DNA from: an uncultured Spirochaetales bacterium
GTDB lineage: Bacteria > Spirochaetota > Spirochaetia > Treponematales > Treponemataceae
Direction: 5' to 3'
DNA length: 25,121 nt
Assembly (NCBI GenBank): GCA_946061495.1
Contig: CAMGSV010000008.1
Location: 1-25,121, forward strand
Shown in pieces: positions 7,465-14,414 of the stretch. The position numbers and the translations under genes were made by a program. Position 1 is the first letter of the stretch. Each line of letters starts with the position of its first letter. The notes under the pieces were generated by a model. It ran no database searches. It saw only the letters and a list, made by a program, of their open reading frames with translations, and was not told the DNA's origin.

Positions 7465-8604
7465 TCACCATCCGGAACCTTCTTCCAAGATTTCAGTCTC
7501 AGAGACTGAAGTTTCGGACTCATCCTGTCCAGGAGCACTGGCCTGTCCGGCAGTATCAGACTGCTCCGCATCCTCCGCTCCTTCTGCTTGCACCTCACCA
7601 TCGCTCTGCCCCGCAACATCCTTTTCTTCAATCACTTCCACAACCTTGTCAGTCTCAGTTTCCTCTCCAGCAGGAACAATGGAGACTGTGGCAGTCCGGT
7701 CGCTTTGGGAAACAAGCCGGATACCATCGGGCAGCACCACCTCCACCGGCAGCACATAGGTGCCAGGCTCTGTAATGGTGGAACAGTCCAACCGAACCGT
7801 ATGAAGCTCCGGAACGAAGGAGCCCAGCTGGTTCTGGTTGCCCCTGAGGGTAAAGGTTATCATCTGGGGGTCGGCGTGGGCAGCAAACAGAGGATTCACC
7901 CCATACAGGTACACCGTCTGATCCACAATCCTTCTGGTCATGGTGATGGGCTGGATATCCACCGTCACCTTCACCGAGTCATCCTCATAGGTCACCAGAC
8001 TGTTGTCCCGATGAATCGCCACAGTCTGAGAAAAGGAGGACGTTCGTCCGTCCACCTGAATCTGCTCCGTCACGATGGAATCCATGGACTCCAACAGTGT
8101 CTCCACACCGAAAACACCAATGGTGGAGGGAGTGACGCTCACGTCAACAATCTCGTATCCTGATGCAGGCGTTCCCTGAATGGATGCAGTGACGGGAATC
8201 TGAGCACGAGCCTTGGGAGCAATGGCCAGCCTGATACTTCCCTGCTTCACCTTTACCTCCAAGGAATCGATTCCCATAATGTCCGGGGACAGGATAATCT
8301 CAATGGGAACGTCGTATTCACCAGGCTCTGTGTAATAGTCCAAGTTCAGGTAGGTGGCAATATTCTGCTCTGAAATTCGAGGCAGATCCTGAGGATGAGC
8401 CCTGACAAAAACATTCACGTGGGAAGGGGTGTTTTCTGCCGGCATCATGAGACCATGGGCCGAGACCTGCAAGGGAACCACCAATGACCTGCCCTTGAGG
8501 GTAGCCCCAAGGTAGAAAAAATAGATGAAGACCGCCAGCACAAAGCACACCAGCTTGACAATCCAATTTCTGCGGGCAATCTTGTACAGTTCATCCAGCC
8601 TCAT
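7465..8604 (-). CDS. cdaR: YbbR-domain protein, CdaR-like regulator of CdaA
   Basis: A 379-residue membrane-anchored protein. One transmembrane helix (about 15-33) is followed by an extracytoplasmic region with about three YbbR-type beta domains (about 38-310). The last 65 residues are acidic and low in complexity (E, D, S, A, G). In Firmicutes, YbbR/CdaR binds the diadenylate cyclase CdaA and modulates c-di-AMP synthesis. Here it starts inside the cdaA stop (4-base ATGA overlap), which supports the same partnership. The acidic tail is unusual in length and its role is unknown. The name rests on domain pattern and gene order; it could also be called ybbR. Confidence 0.88.
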   Translation of the reverse strand: MRLDELYKIARRNWIVKLVCFVLAVFIYFFYLGATLKGRSLVVPLQVSAHGLMMPAENTPSHVNVFVRAHPQDLPRISEQNIATYLNLDYYTEPGEYDVPIEIILSPDIMGIDSLEVKVKQGSIRLAIAPKARAQIPVTASIQGTPASGYEIVDVSVTPSTIGVFGVETLLESMDSIVTEQIQVDGRTSSFSQTVAIHRDNSLVTYEDDSVKVTVDIQPITMTRRIVDQTVYLYGVNPLFAAHADPQMITFTLRGNQNQLGSFVPELHTVRLDCSTITEPGTYVLPVEVVLPDGIRLVSQSDRTATVSIVPAGEETETDKVVEVIEEKDVAGQSDGEVQAEGAEDAEQSDTAGQASAPGQDESETSVSETEILEEGSGW

Positions 8605-9431
8605 GACACCTCCTCCTGTATTTCGGAGCCACCATCTGTACTTCCCGCCTCCTCCGAGGTAAAGTTCTCATCGGAAAGCTCCAGGTGATCCTCCAGCATC
8701 CTCCTCACCTGATCCAGGGACAGGTCGTAGTACAGCCGAGACTCACAGGCAATGCTCAGGGCTCCCGTCTCCTCCGAAACCACCAGAATAATGGCGTCAG
8801 TCTGCTCTGAAAGCCCCAGGGCGGCACGATGCCTCGTTCCGAAGGTCTTTTCTATGTCGTATTGCTCCGAAACCGGCAGGAAACAACCGGCAGAAATAAT
8901 CTTTCCCCCACGGATAACGACAGCGCCATCGTGGAGCTTTGTATCGAACTCAAAGATGGTGCTCAGCAGGGAGGAGGTGATGTGGGCGTTGATGATGGTG
9001 CCGGAATCGATGACACCCTGGATGTCCGTCTTCCCCGCGAAGACCACCAGCATACCCCGCCGACGCTGGGACAGCTCCTCCGCCGAGGTGAGGACAGAAT
9101 CCACATACATGTGCTTCTTCTTTTTACTGGGCCGCCACTCCGTCTGTCCGAGACGAAGAATCATCTTCCGCACCTCCGGCTGGAACACCACGAAAAAGCC
9201 CACCAGAAGACTGGGAGTCAGAGCGCTCAGTATCCATAGAATCAGCTTAAGCTTCAGGATGGTGGCCAAAACGTAGGCGATGCCAAGGATGATGACAACC
9301 TTCAACAGCTGGAGACCATTTGTCTTTACCAGCACCTCATAGGCCTTGTACAGAGTGAAGGTCAAAAAGCAAACATCAAGGACGCAACTGACATAATCAT
9401 AAAAACTACCGAAAGCTGGAAACACATTCAC
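8601..9431 (-). CDS. cdaA: Diadenylate cyclase CdaA (c-di-AMP synthase)
   Basis: CdaA condenses two ATP into the second messenger cyclic di-AMP. The 276-residue protein has the CdaA layout: about three N-terminal transmembrane segments (roughly 12-30, 42-60, 62-84), then the DAC (DisA_N) domain. Both catalytic signatures are intact: DGA (168-170, in KLHDGAVV) and RHR (200-202, in GTRHRAALGLSE). The C-terminal 30 residues are acidic. The start is a GTG at 9431 overlapping the 3' end of folP by 26 bases; GGAG lies 10 bases upstream, and a GTG at codon 3 is also possible. It is translationally coupled to the YbbR/CdaR gene. Confidence 0.95.
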   Translation of the reverse strand: MNVFPAFGSFYDYVSCVLDVCFLTFTLYKAYEVLVKTNGLQLLKVVIILGIAYVLATILKLKLILWILSALTPSLLVGFFVVFQPEVRKMILRLGQTEWRPSKKKKHMYVDSVLTSAEELSQRRRGMLVVFAGKTDIQGVIDSGTIINAHITSSLLSTIFEFDTKLHDGAVVIRGGKIISAGCFLPVSEQYDIEKTFGTRHRAALGLSEQTDAIILVVSEETGALSIACESRLYYDLSLDQVRRMLEDHLELSDENFTSEEAGSTDGGSEIQEEVS

Positions 9432-10317
9432 TTCTCAAGTTCTCCAAAACCGAAAGCATATCCCTGGTGGCGGCCACATCATGAACCCGCAGGACTGATG
9501 CCCCGGCAATTGTCGCCATCATGTTCGCCGCCAAGGTTCCCGCCAAACGTGATTCAGGGGGCCGCTCACCTTGCTTTTGGGAAGCGCCAGCCACCAGCTG
9601 TGCCACAAAGGACTTGCGGGAAAGCCCCATCACCACCGGAAACCGGCCCCCGCACAACTGTCCGCAACGGGCCACCAGAATGCGGTTCGCCTGAAAGTCC
9701 TTTCCAAATCCAATGCCAGGATCTATCCATATTCTATCGGACTGTATGCCCAAAGACAAGGCCACCTCAACCCGCCCCTGCAAATAGGTGTCCACCTGGG
9801 CAAAGGCATCATCATAGGACGCGTCATGCTGCATGGTGGCGGGATTCCCCCGCTTGTGCATGAGAATCACCGGCAGACCATGGCTGGCGGCAAAGACTCC
9901 CAGCTGGGGATCGTCCTCCAAGGCCGACACGTCGTTGAGAATCTGGGCACCAGCCTCCCAGGCGGCAGCCATCACGGACTGCTTCCTGGTGTCGATGGAA
10001 AGGGGGACCTGGCTGTGGCGGCGAATCTCCTGTACCACCGGAATGAGGCGCTCCAACTCCTGGTCCTCATCGATGTAGCTGGAGCCGGGACGGGTGGACT
10101 CAGCCCCCAGATCGATGATGTGGGCCCCCTCCTCCACCAGCTGCAAGGCCAGCTCCGCCGCCTGGTGACCAGAACCACGGCTCCCCTGCCAAAAGGAATC
10201 GGGCGTGGCATTGACAATCCCCATGATGAGGACAGGCAACGTAGTGGAGACAACACACCCCTGTCCACCTCCTTCTCTGAGAACCAGTGAACAGCCGCCC
10301 CCCTCAAACCTATCCAT
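9406..10317 (-). CDS. folP: Dihydropteroate synthase FolP
   Basis: FolP joins p-aminobenzoate to 6-hydroxymethyl-dihydropterin pyrophosphate in folate synthesis; it is the sulfonamide target. The family motifs appear in order: MGIVNATPDSF, GAESTRPGS, SIDTRK, ILNDVSA, MHKRG, DPGIGFGK, GLSRKSF and RVHDV. The length is 303 residues. The ATG at 10317 is chosen because AAGG lies about 8 bases upstream; it overlaps the dxs stop by 8 bases. An in-frame GTG at 10326 is possible. The roughly 30 residues before the first motif are glycine-rich and longer than usual. No folK, folB or folC is adjacent, unlike many folate clusters. Downstream it overlaps cdaA. Confidence 0.95.
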   Translation of the reverse strand: MDRFEGGGCSLVLREGGGQGCVVSTTLPVLIMGIVNATPDSFWQGSRGSGHQAAELALQLVEEGAHIIDLGAESTRPGSSYIDEDQELERLIPVVQEIRRHSQVPLSIDTRKQSVMAAAWEAGAQILNDVSALEDDPQLGVFAASHGLPVILMHKRGNPATMQHDASYDDAFAQVDTYLQGRVEVALSLGIQSDRIWIDPGIGFGKDFQANRILVARCGQLCGGRFPVVMGLSRKSFVAQLVAGASQKQGERPPESRLAGTLAANMMATIAGASVLRVHDVAATRDMLSVLENLRSECVSSFR

Positions 10318-12229
10318 GGGCAGCACCTTTTATTCCGTCAACGAGACTTCGGGCAGCGGTGGCCAGGGAATTGGAATCCAGGCCGCAATCCTCAAGAATC
10401 TCCGGCCGCTTTCCCAGGGCAAGGAAATTGTCCGGCAGGGCGCAGATGGCAGTCCGCTTCTCCGGGAAACGGCGGGCCACCAGCAGCTCCAGAGCCTGAC
10501 TGATGCCCCCCTCCCGCACGCCATCCTCCACAAAGAGGACAGCCTGGTAGGAAGCCACCGTCTGGAGAAAGAATTCCTGGTCGATGGGCTTGATGAAGCG
10601 CAGGTTGTAGATGTCCACCAAAATGTCATGAAGCACCAGATTCCGGGCGGCGGCCAATGCCTCGGAAAAAATTCCTCCAGTACAGACAATCAGCAGGGCG
10701 GAAGGGCCTTCCGGCAGGCCGGCACTCTCGGAGGCCACCACATCGTGGCAGCGCAACAGGACTCCCCGCCCCTCCTGGATGGGCTGGGCAAAGGCGGCCT
10801 GCTCCGAGGGACAGGAGGTCTTCGGCTGACGTATTACCACGGGAGCCTTCCGGTCTGCCGCCCACTGGAGAGCCAGCTCAATCTCCCGTGCGGAGGCTGG
10901 CGCCATGAGAATCATGTTGGGGACGGGCCGGATGAGGCTTATGTCAAAGGCTCCCTGATGGGTTTCCCCATCGTCGGGAACAGCACCGCACCGATCCAGC
11001 ACAAAGATGGAGGGCAGAGCCGGCAGGGCAATGTCATGAATCAACTGGTCCATAGCCCGCTGGATGAAGGTGGAGTAGATTGCAGTAACAGGCACCAGCC
11101 CTGCAGTGGAAAGCCCCCCGGCAAAGGTGACGGCGTGCTGCTCCGCAATTCCCACGTCAAAGAAGCGGGCCGGATATTTCCGGGAAAAGGGTGCGAGGCC
11201 CGTTCCCTTGGACATGGCGGCAGTAATGGCCACAATCCGAGAATCCTTCTCCGCCAAATTCAACAGGGCGTTGGAAAATGCCTCGGTATAGCTCAGGGCA
11301 TCGTATTTTTCCACGGTTCCGTCGGAAGTGCAGAAGGGACCAATGCCATGGAATGCGGCAGGATCATTCTCCGCATAGCTGTAGCCACGGCCCTTCTTTG
11401 TCATTACATGAACCACCACGGGACGGCTCAAATTCCGCACCTTACGGAACACCTCCTCCAGTTCCGACACATTGTGGCCGTTCAGCGGTCCCACATACTC
11501 AAAGCCCAGCTCCACGAAGAGATTGGTGGGAAACAGCAAGGCCTTTACCGAACGCTTGAACCGGAAGATGAATTTAGTGAAGAGCTTGCCCAAAAAGGGC
11601 AGCTTGTTCACCAGAGAATCAATGCCGAACCGCACGGACTGGTAGGACGAGGTCATGGTGAGACGGCTGAGATAGCTGGAAAGGGAGCCGGTATTCTGGC
11701 TGATGGACATCTGGTTGTCGTTCAGCACCACAATCAGATTCTTTGCCAGCTGGCCTGCATGGGAAAGGGCCTCCATAGCCATTCCCCCGGTAAGGGCACC
11801 GTCTCCGATAATGGCCACCACCTTGCCCTCCTGCTCCTGCAGGGAGCGACCCACCAAAAGCCCCAGCCCCGAGGAAACGGAGGTGGAGGAATGGCCCACG
11901 TCAAAAAAGTCGTGGGGACTCTCTGCCCGCTTGGTAAAACCGGCCATTCCATCCTTCTTCCGCAGGGTATGGAAATGCTCATAGCGACCAGTAAGCAGCT
12001 TGTGGGTGTAGCTCTGGTGGCTCACATCCCACACAAAGGCATCCTTTGGGCTCTCAAAAACACGGTGGAGGGCAATGGTCAGCTCCACAACACCGAGATT
12101 ACTGGCTAGGTGGCCTCCGTTCTTTCCCACCACGTCTATTATTGTCTTTCGTATCTCTTGCGCCAGCTGGGAAATTTCCTTCCTATCAAGCTTCTTTATA
12201 TCAGCTGGCGACTTTATCGTAGGTAAAAT
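10310..12229 (-). CDS. dxs: 1-deoxy-D-xylulose-5-phosphate synthase Dxs, probable ATT start
   Basis: Dxs makes DXP from pyruvate and glyceraldehyde-3-phosphate using thiamine diphosphate, the first step of the MEP isoprenoid pathway. Motifs include GGHLASNLGVVELT, DVSHQSYTHKLLTGR, GHSSTS, the ThDP-binding GDGALTGG (142 onward), NDNQMSIS and the catalytic Glu in GIAEQHAV (E363). Conserved N-terminal residues (TIKSPADIKKL, then QLAQEIR) lie upstream of the first GTG (12133), so translation must begin earlier. Between the in-frame TAA upstream and that GTG there is no ATG, GTG or TTG. ATT at 12229, with GGAG 10 bases upstream, gives a full-length 639-residue protein; ACG at 12232 is the nearest alternative. 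IRQPK replaces the commoner IRYPR late in the protein. It is the first gene of the operon. Confidence 0.93.
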   Translation of the reverse strand: MLPTIKSPADIKKLDRKEISQLAQEIRKTIIDVVGKNGGHLASNLGVVELTIALHRVFESPKDAFVWDVSHQSYTHKLLTGRYEHFHTLRKKDGMAGFTKRAESPHDFFDVGHSSTSVSSGLGLLVGRSLQEQEGKVVAIIGDGALTGGMAMEALSHAGQLAKNLIVVLNDNQMSISQNTGSLSSYLSRLTMTSSYQSVRFGIDSLVNKLPFLGKLFTKFIFRFKRSVKALLFPTNLFVELGFEYVGPLNGHNVSELEEVFRKVRNLSRPVVVHVMTKKGRGYSYAENDPAAFHGIGPFCTSDGTVEKYDALSYTEAFSNALLNLAEKDSRIVAITAAMSKGTGLAPFSRKYPARFFDVGIAEQHAVTFAGGLSTAGLVPVTAIYSTFIQRAMDQLIHDIALPALPSIFVLDRCGAVPDDGETHQGAFDISLIRPVPNMILMAPASAREIELALQWAADRKAPVVIRQPKTSCPSEQAAFAQPIQEGRGVLLRCHDVVASESAGLPEGPSALLIVCTGGIFSEALAAARNLVLHDILVDIYNLRFIKPIDQEFFLQTVASYQAVLFVEDGVREGGISQALELLVARRFPEKRTAICALPDNFLALGKRPEILEDCGLDSNSLATAARSLVDGIKGAAHG

Positions 12230-12259
12230 CGTAGCACAACTCCGAATAGTTATTTATAT

Positions 12260-12308
12260 AAACAAAAAGACCGCAGCTAATGTTGGGAACAACAAAATCT
12301 ACGGTCTT
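12260..12308 (-). terminator. Rho-independent terminator or attenuator between the COX24-type gene and dxs
   Basis: On the minus strand AAGACCGTAG pairs with CTGCGGTCTT (10 base pairs including one T-G wobble) around a 22-base loop that contains a small inner TGTT/AACA stem. The distal arm runs into five T residues. The opposite strand has no T run, so direction is clear. It lies 69 bases after the small gene's stop and 31 bases before the proposed dxs start, so it could end the small transcript or attenuate read-through into dxs. Confidence 0.8.
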
Positions 12309-12376
12309 CTCATTGGCACAGTCATAAATTGAAAACACACAACATGGGTTAACCCCAGAACAAGACTCAGACTGAG

Positions 12377-12466
12377 TTACTTGCTCTTATGCCGATTTCT
12401 TCTCAGCTTCTTCTTACGCTTGTGTGTAGCAATCTTCTGACGCTTTCTCTTCTTTCCGCAAGGCAC
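12377..12466 (-). CDS. Small basic AURKAIP1/COX24-domain protein (putative ribosomal protein)
   Basis: A 29-residue, extremely basic peptide. It begins MPCGKKRKRQKIATHKR from a GTG and ends with KKKLRRNRHKSK. This matches the short bacterial AURKAIP1/COX24 domain proteins (related to mycobacterial bS22 and mitochondrial mS38), so association with the small ribosomal subunit is likely but inferred. AAGGAG lies 7 bases before the GTG. It has its own near-consensus promoter (12496-12524) and a terminator downstream (12260-12308), as expected for an abundantly expressed short gene. It sits between miaA and dxs on the same strand. Confidence 0.88.
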   Translation of the reverse strand: MPCGKKRKRQKIATHKRKKKLRRNRHKSK

Positions 12467-12495
12467 GATAGCTCTCCTTAATGAAAACTTACGAT

Positions 12496-12524
12496 ATTAT
12501 CTACTAAAAAGTTGATTGCGTCAA
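12496..12524 (-). promoter_or_regulatory. Strong promoter of the COX24-type small gene
   Basis: On the minus strand TTGACG (12519-12524) and GATAAT (12496-12501) are separated by 17 bases, close to the sigma-70 consensus. Transcription would begin near 12489, giving a leader of about 22 bases that includes AAGGAG. Confidence 0.8.
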
Positions 12525-12537
12525 TAGGGAAAGATTG

Positions 12538-13503
12538 TCAGAGAAAGGATTCCTCAGGAAAAGATTCCCGGATAAAAGCTCCGATGTGAGATTGGATGGC
12601 ATCGCTGTCCGCTGCATGAAAATGGTGTGCCCGGGGAATCCCCTTGAAATAGGTGTACTGGCGCTTTGCATAGCGACGGCTGTCACGACAAATCAACTCC
12701 TGGATACGGTGGGTTCGCAGCGGCTCCTCTAATTCCTGAACCTCAGGCAAAAGGAATTCACGATAGCCGATGGCCTGCATTCCCGGATCATCCGCCTGGT
12801 AGCCTGCCGCCACCAGGGAGGCAACCTCCTGGACCAAGCCCTCCGCCATCATCCTGGCTACCCGCTGGTCTATCCGCTGGTACAATTCCTGCCGTTCCCG
12901 CCACAGGATGATGATGCAGAAGGTGAACTGGCTGCGCAGCTGGGGAGAAAGCAGGAAGGAACTTTGTGGCCGGCCGCTGGAAAGGCAGACCTCCAGTGCC
13001 CGCAGAATCCGGTAGTGGTCGTTGCAGTGGATCCTTCCAGCAGCCACGGGGTCAAGGTCCTGCAGCTGCCGGTACAGGGACGCAGCCCCCTCACACTCCA
13101 TACGTCGCTGGAGCTGGCCTCTCAACTCCTGGTCAGCCTGGGGGGTGGTAGGAAGGCCGCAGAGGAAATTCCTGATGTAGAAGCCGGTTCCTCCCAGCAC
13201 CAGCGGCAGGCGGCCACGACCATATATCTCCCGACACAACTGATCGCTGCGGCGGACAAACTCTCCAGCGGAAAAGGGAACGTCAGGCTCCTGCAGGTCA
13301 ATGAGATGGTGGGGCAGCTGCACCAATTCCTGGGCGTTAGGCTTGGCAGTTCCTATGTCCATGCCCTTGTACACCTGCATGGAGTCGGCGCTGATGAGCT
13401 CTGCACAGCCGGCGAAGGGAGAGCCACTATCCTTGCCGAACAATTCCAAGGCAAGGCTTGTCTTTCCACAGGCCGTAGGGGCAAAAACAACAAGAACCGG
13501 CAC
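12538..13503 (-). CDS. miaA: tRNA dimethylallyltransferase MiaA
   Basis: MiaA transfers dimethylallyl from DMAPP to N6 of A37 in tRNAs reading UNN codons. Visible motifs are the P-loop APTACGKT (8-15, usually GPTASGKT), DSMQVYKGMDIGTAKP (40-55), GGTGFYI (104-110), and RYAKRQYTYFK late in the protein, where W is more usual than Y. The frame is open to 13599, but GTG at 13503 is the best start because AAAAGGAG lies 8 bases upstream and the protein then begins MPVLVVF, giving 321 residues, normal for the family. It follows rpoZ by 34 bases in the same transcript. The P-loop G-to-A and S-to-C changes are unusual but keep the GKT core. Confidence 0.95.
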   Translation of the reverse strand: MPVLVVFAPTACGKTSLALELFGKDSGSPFAGCAELISADSMQVYKGMDIGTAKPNAQELVQLPHHLIDLQEPDVPFSAGEFVRRSDQLCREIYGRGRLPLVLGGTGFYIRNFLCGLPTTPQADQELRGQLQRRMECEGAASLYRQLQDLDPVAAGRIHCNDHYRILRALEVCLSSGRPQSSFLLSPQLRSQFTFCIIILWRERQELYQRIDQRVARMMAEGLVQEVASLVAAGYQADDPGMQAIGYREFLLPEVQELEEPLRTHRIQELICRDSRRYAKRQYTYFKGIPRAHHFHAADSDAIQSHIGAFIRESFPEESFL

Positions 13504-13537
13504 AGGGCCGGCTCCTTTTACATGGTGATTCACAGAA

Positions 13538-13729
13538 CTACTGCTCAATACGATACTGAACCGCATCAGTAAACAGCTGCTGGGCGGCAGTAGAAACAAC
13601 CTTTCCGTCGTTCTCCTTCACCGTCTCGTCATCAATCCTAGAAAGCTGATACGCACGACGGCTGGCCGCACAGGTAATCTCGTAAATATTATCCTTGAAT
13701 TTTATAAGCTGCTCTAAGGGAAAAATCAT
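13538..13729 (-). CDS. rpoZ: RNA polymerase omega subunit RpoZ
   Basis: Omega helps assemble and stabilise the RNA polymerase beta' subunit. The 63-residue protein contains the expected N-terminal helix region IYEITCAASRRAYQLS (aligned with the NRFxLV..ARRA.Q motif of longer omegas) and a short C-terminal tail. ATG 13729 is chosen because AGGAG lies 5 bases upstream; the GTG at 13735 is too close to that site. It heads the rpoZ-miaA unit behind a near-consensus promoter. Identification rests on the conserved core, small size and arrangement. Confidence 0.87.
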   Translation of the reverse strand: MIFPLEQLIKFKDNIYEITCAASRRAYQLSRIDDETVKENDGKVVSTAAQQLFTDAVQYRIEQ

Positions 13730-13756
13730 GGACACTCCTATAAACGAATTCTATTC

Positions 13757-13785
13757 ATTCTACAATATATTCTTATAAATGTAAA
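13757..13785 (-). promoter_or_regulatory. Promoter of rpoZ-miaA
   Basis: On the minus strand TTTACA (13780-13785) and TAGAAT (13757-13762) are separated by 17 bases in an A+T-rich stretch. Transcription would start near 13750, about 21 bases before the rpoZ ATG. Confidence 0.75.
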
Positions 13786-13803
13786 TATATTGGTGACCTG
13801 CTC

Positions 13804-13914
13804 ATGTCAGCACGACTGGTACGCTGGTGGGCAATTGGAGCCAGCTTTATCCTTGTCGCTGTCCACCATCGCGCCCATTTCCACCATCAATCTCTAAAAA
13901 TACTGCTTGTGTAA
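13804..13914 (+). CDS. Possible 36-residue small protein (uncertain)
   Basis: The 282-base gap between rpoZ and the PUR-domain gene is A+T-rich at both ends, but its centre is G+C-richer and holds a short ORF starting MSARLVRWWAIGASF and continuing with a histidine-rich part. It has one hydrophobic stretch (about 5-20). The ribosome binding site is weak (GGTGA) and I recognise no family, so it may be chance. A structured RNA or promoter spacer are alternatives. Confidence 0.2.
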   Translation: MSARLVRWWAIGASFILVAVHHRAHFHHQSLKILLV

Positions 13915-13933
13915 GGCATTGAAATATGATAAT
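13907..13933 (+). promoter_or_regulatory. Weak candidate promoter of the PUR-domain gene
   Basis: TTGTGT (13907-13912) and GATAAT (13928-13933) are separated by 15 bases, shorter than ideal; TATGAT at 13925 is an overlapping alternative. It would leave a leader of about 70 bases before the ATG at 14012. Confidence 0.3.
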
Positions 13934-14011
13934 GTGTTCTCGTTTTTCACAAGGTTTCTTCCGGCAACTCGTGTTCATGGAAGACCACATAAATCGACAA
14001 GGATGGATAGC

Positions 14012-14410
14012 ATGGGAGCGCGCGGAGAACTTTTCACCACACAGGTCACGCTGGATAACAGGTCCTATTTTTTTAATGTAAAGGAAAATAGAAACGGAGA
14101 CATCTTTCTCCAGGTGGTAGAAAGCAAGAGCAGGAATGGAGAGGACTTTGACCGTCACGCCATTGTGGTCTTTGCTGATGATATGAGAGAATTCTTCAAG
14201 GGCCTCGATACATCCATCTCCTTCATTGAAAAGGAAAAGAAGGAGCGCTCCAAGGCAGCAGCAGAACGGCGGGCAGCAAAGGCAGCGGCAGCAGGCAAGA
14301 AAATTTATCGCAAGCCCACCGCCGAGGACGAGCGACGACGGGAAGGCGTCAAAAAGACTGGAAGAGTCCATGTTGTTTCCAAGAGACCTTCCACCGAGGA
14401 AAATCAGTAA
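14012..14410 (+). CDS. PUR-domain nucleic-acid-binding protein (BpuR-like)
   Basis: A 132-residue protein of the PUR-alpha-like family (also seen as DUF3276) found in spirochaetes and Bacteroidetes. Residues 4-73 carry the domain: RGELFTTQVTLDNRSYFFNV, KENRNGDIFLQVVESK and FADDMREFFKGLD. In Borrelia the homologue BpuR binds DNA and RNA and represses certain targets; a similar role here is inference. The C-terminal 60 residues are strongly basic and alanine-rich (KERSKAAAERRAAKAAAAGKK), probably a flexible nucleic-acid-binding tail. The frame is open upstream to 13907, but ATG 14012 fits the family start and has AAGGA 8 bases upstream. It converges on rnhB with only 4 bases between stops. Confidence 0.88.
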   Translation: MGARGELFTTQVTLDNRSYFFNVKENRNGDIFLQVVESKSRNGEDFDRHAIVVFADDMREFFKGLDTSISFIEKEKKERSKAAAERRAAKAAAAGKKIYRKPTAEDERRREGVKKTGRVHVVSKRPSTEENQ

Positions 14411-14414
14411 AAAA

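Noticed and set aside
10205..12109. 634-codon open frame on the plus strand across folP and dxs
   Set aside because: It is antisense to two clear enzymes, gives a low-complexity product rich in G, H and Q without family motifs, and arises from the codon bias of dxs.
12131..12133. GTG at 12133 as the dxs start
   Set aside because: It would remove about 32 residues that align with the conserved Dxs N-terminus, and coding similarity clearly continues upstream.
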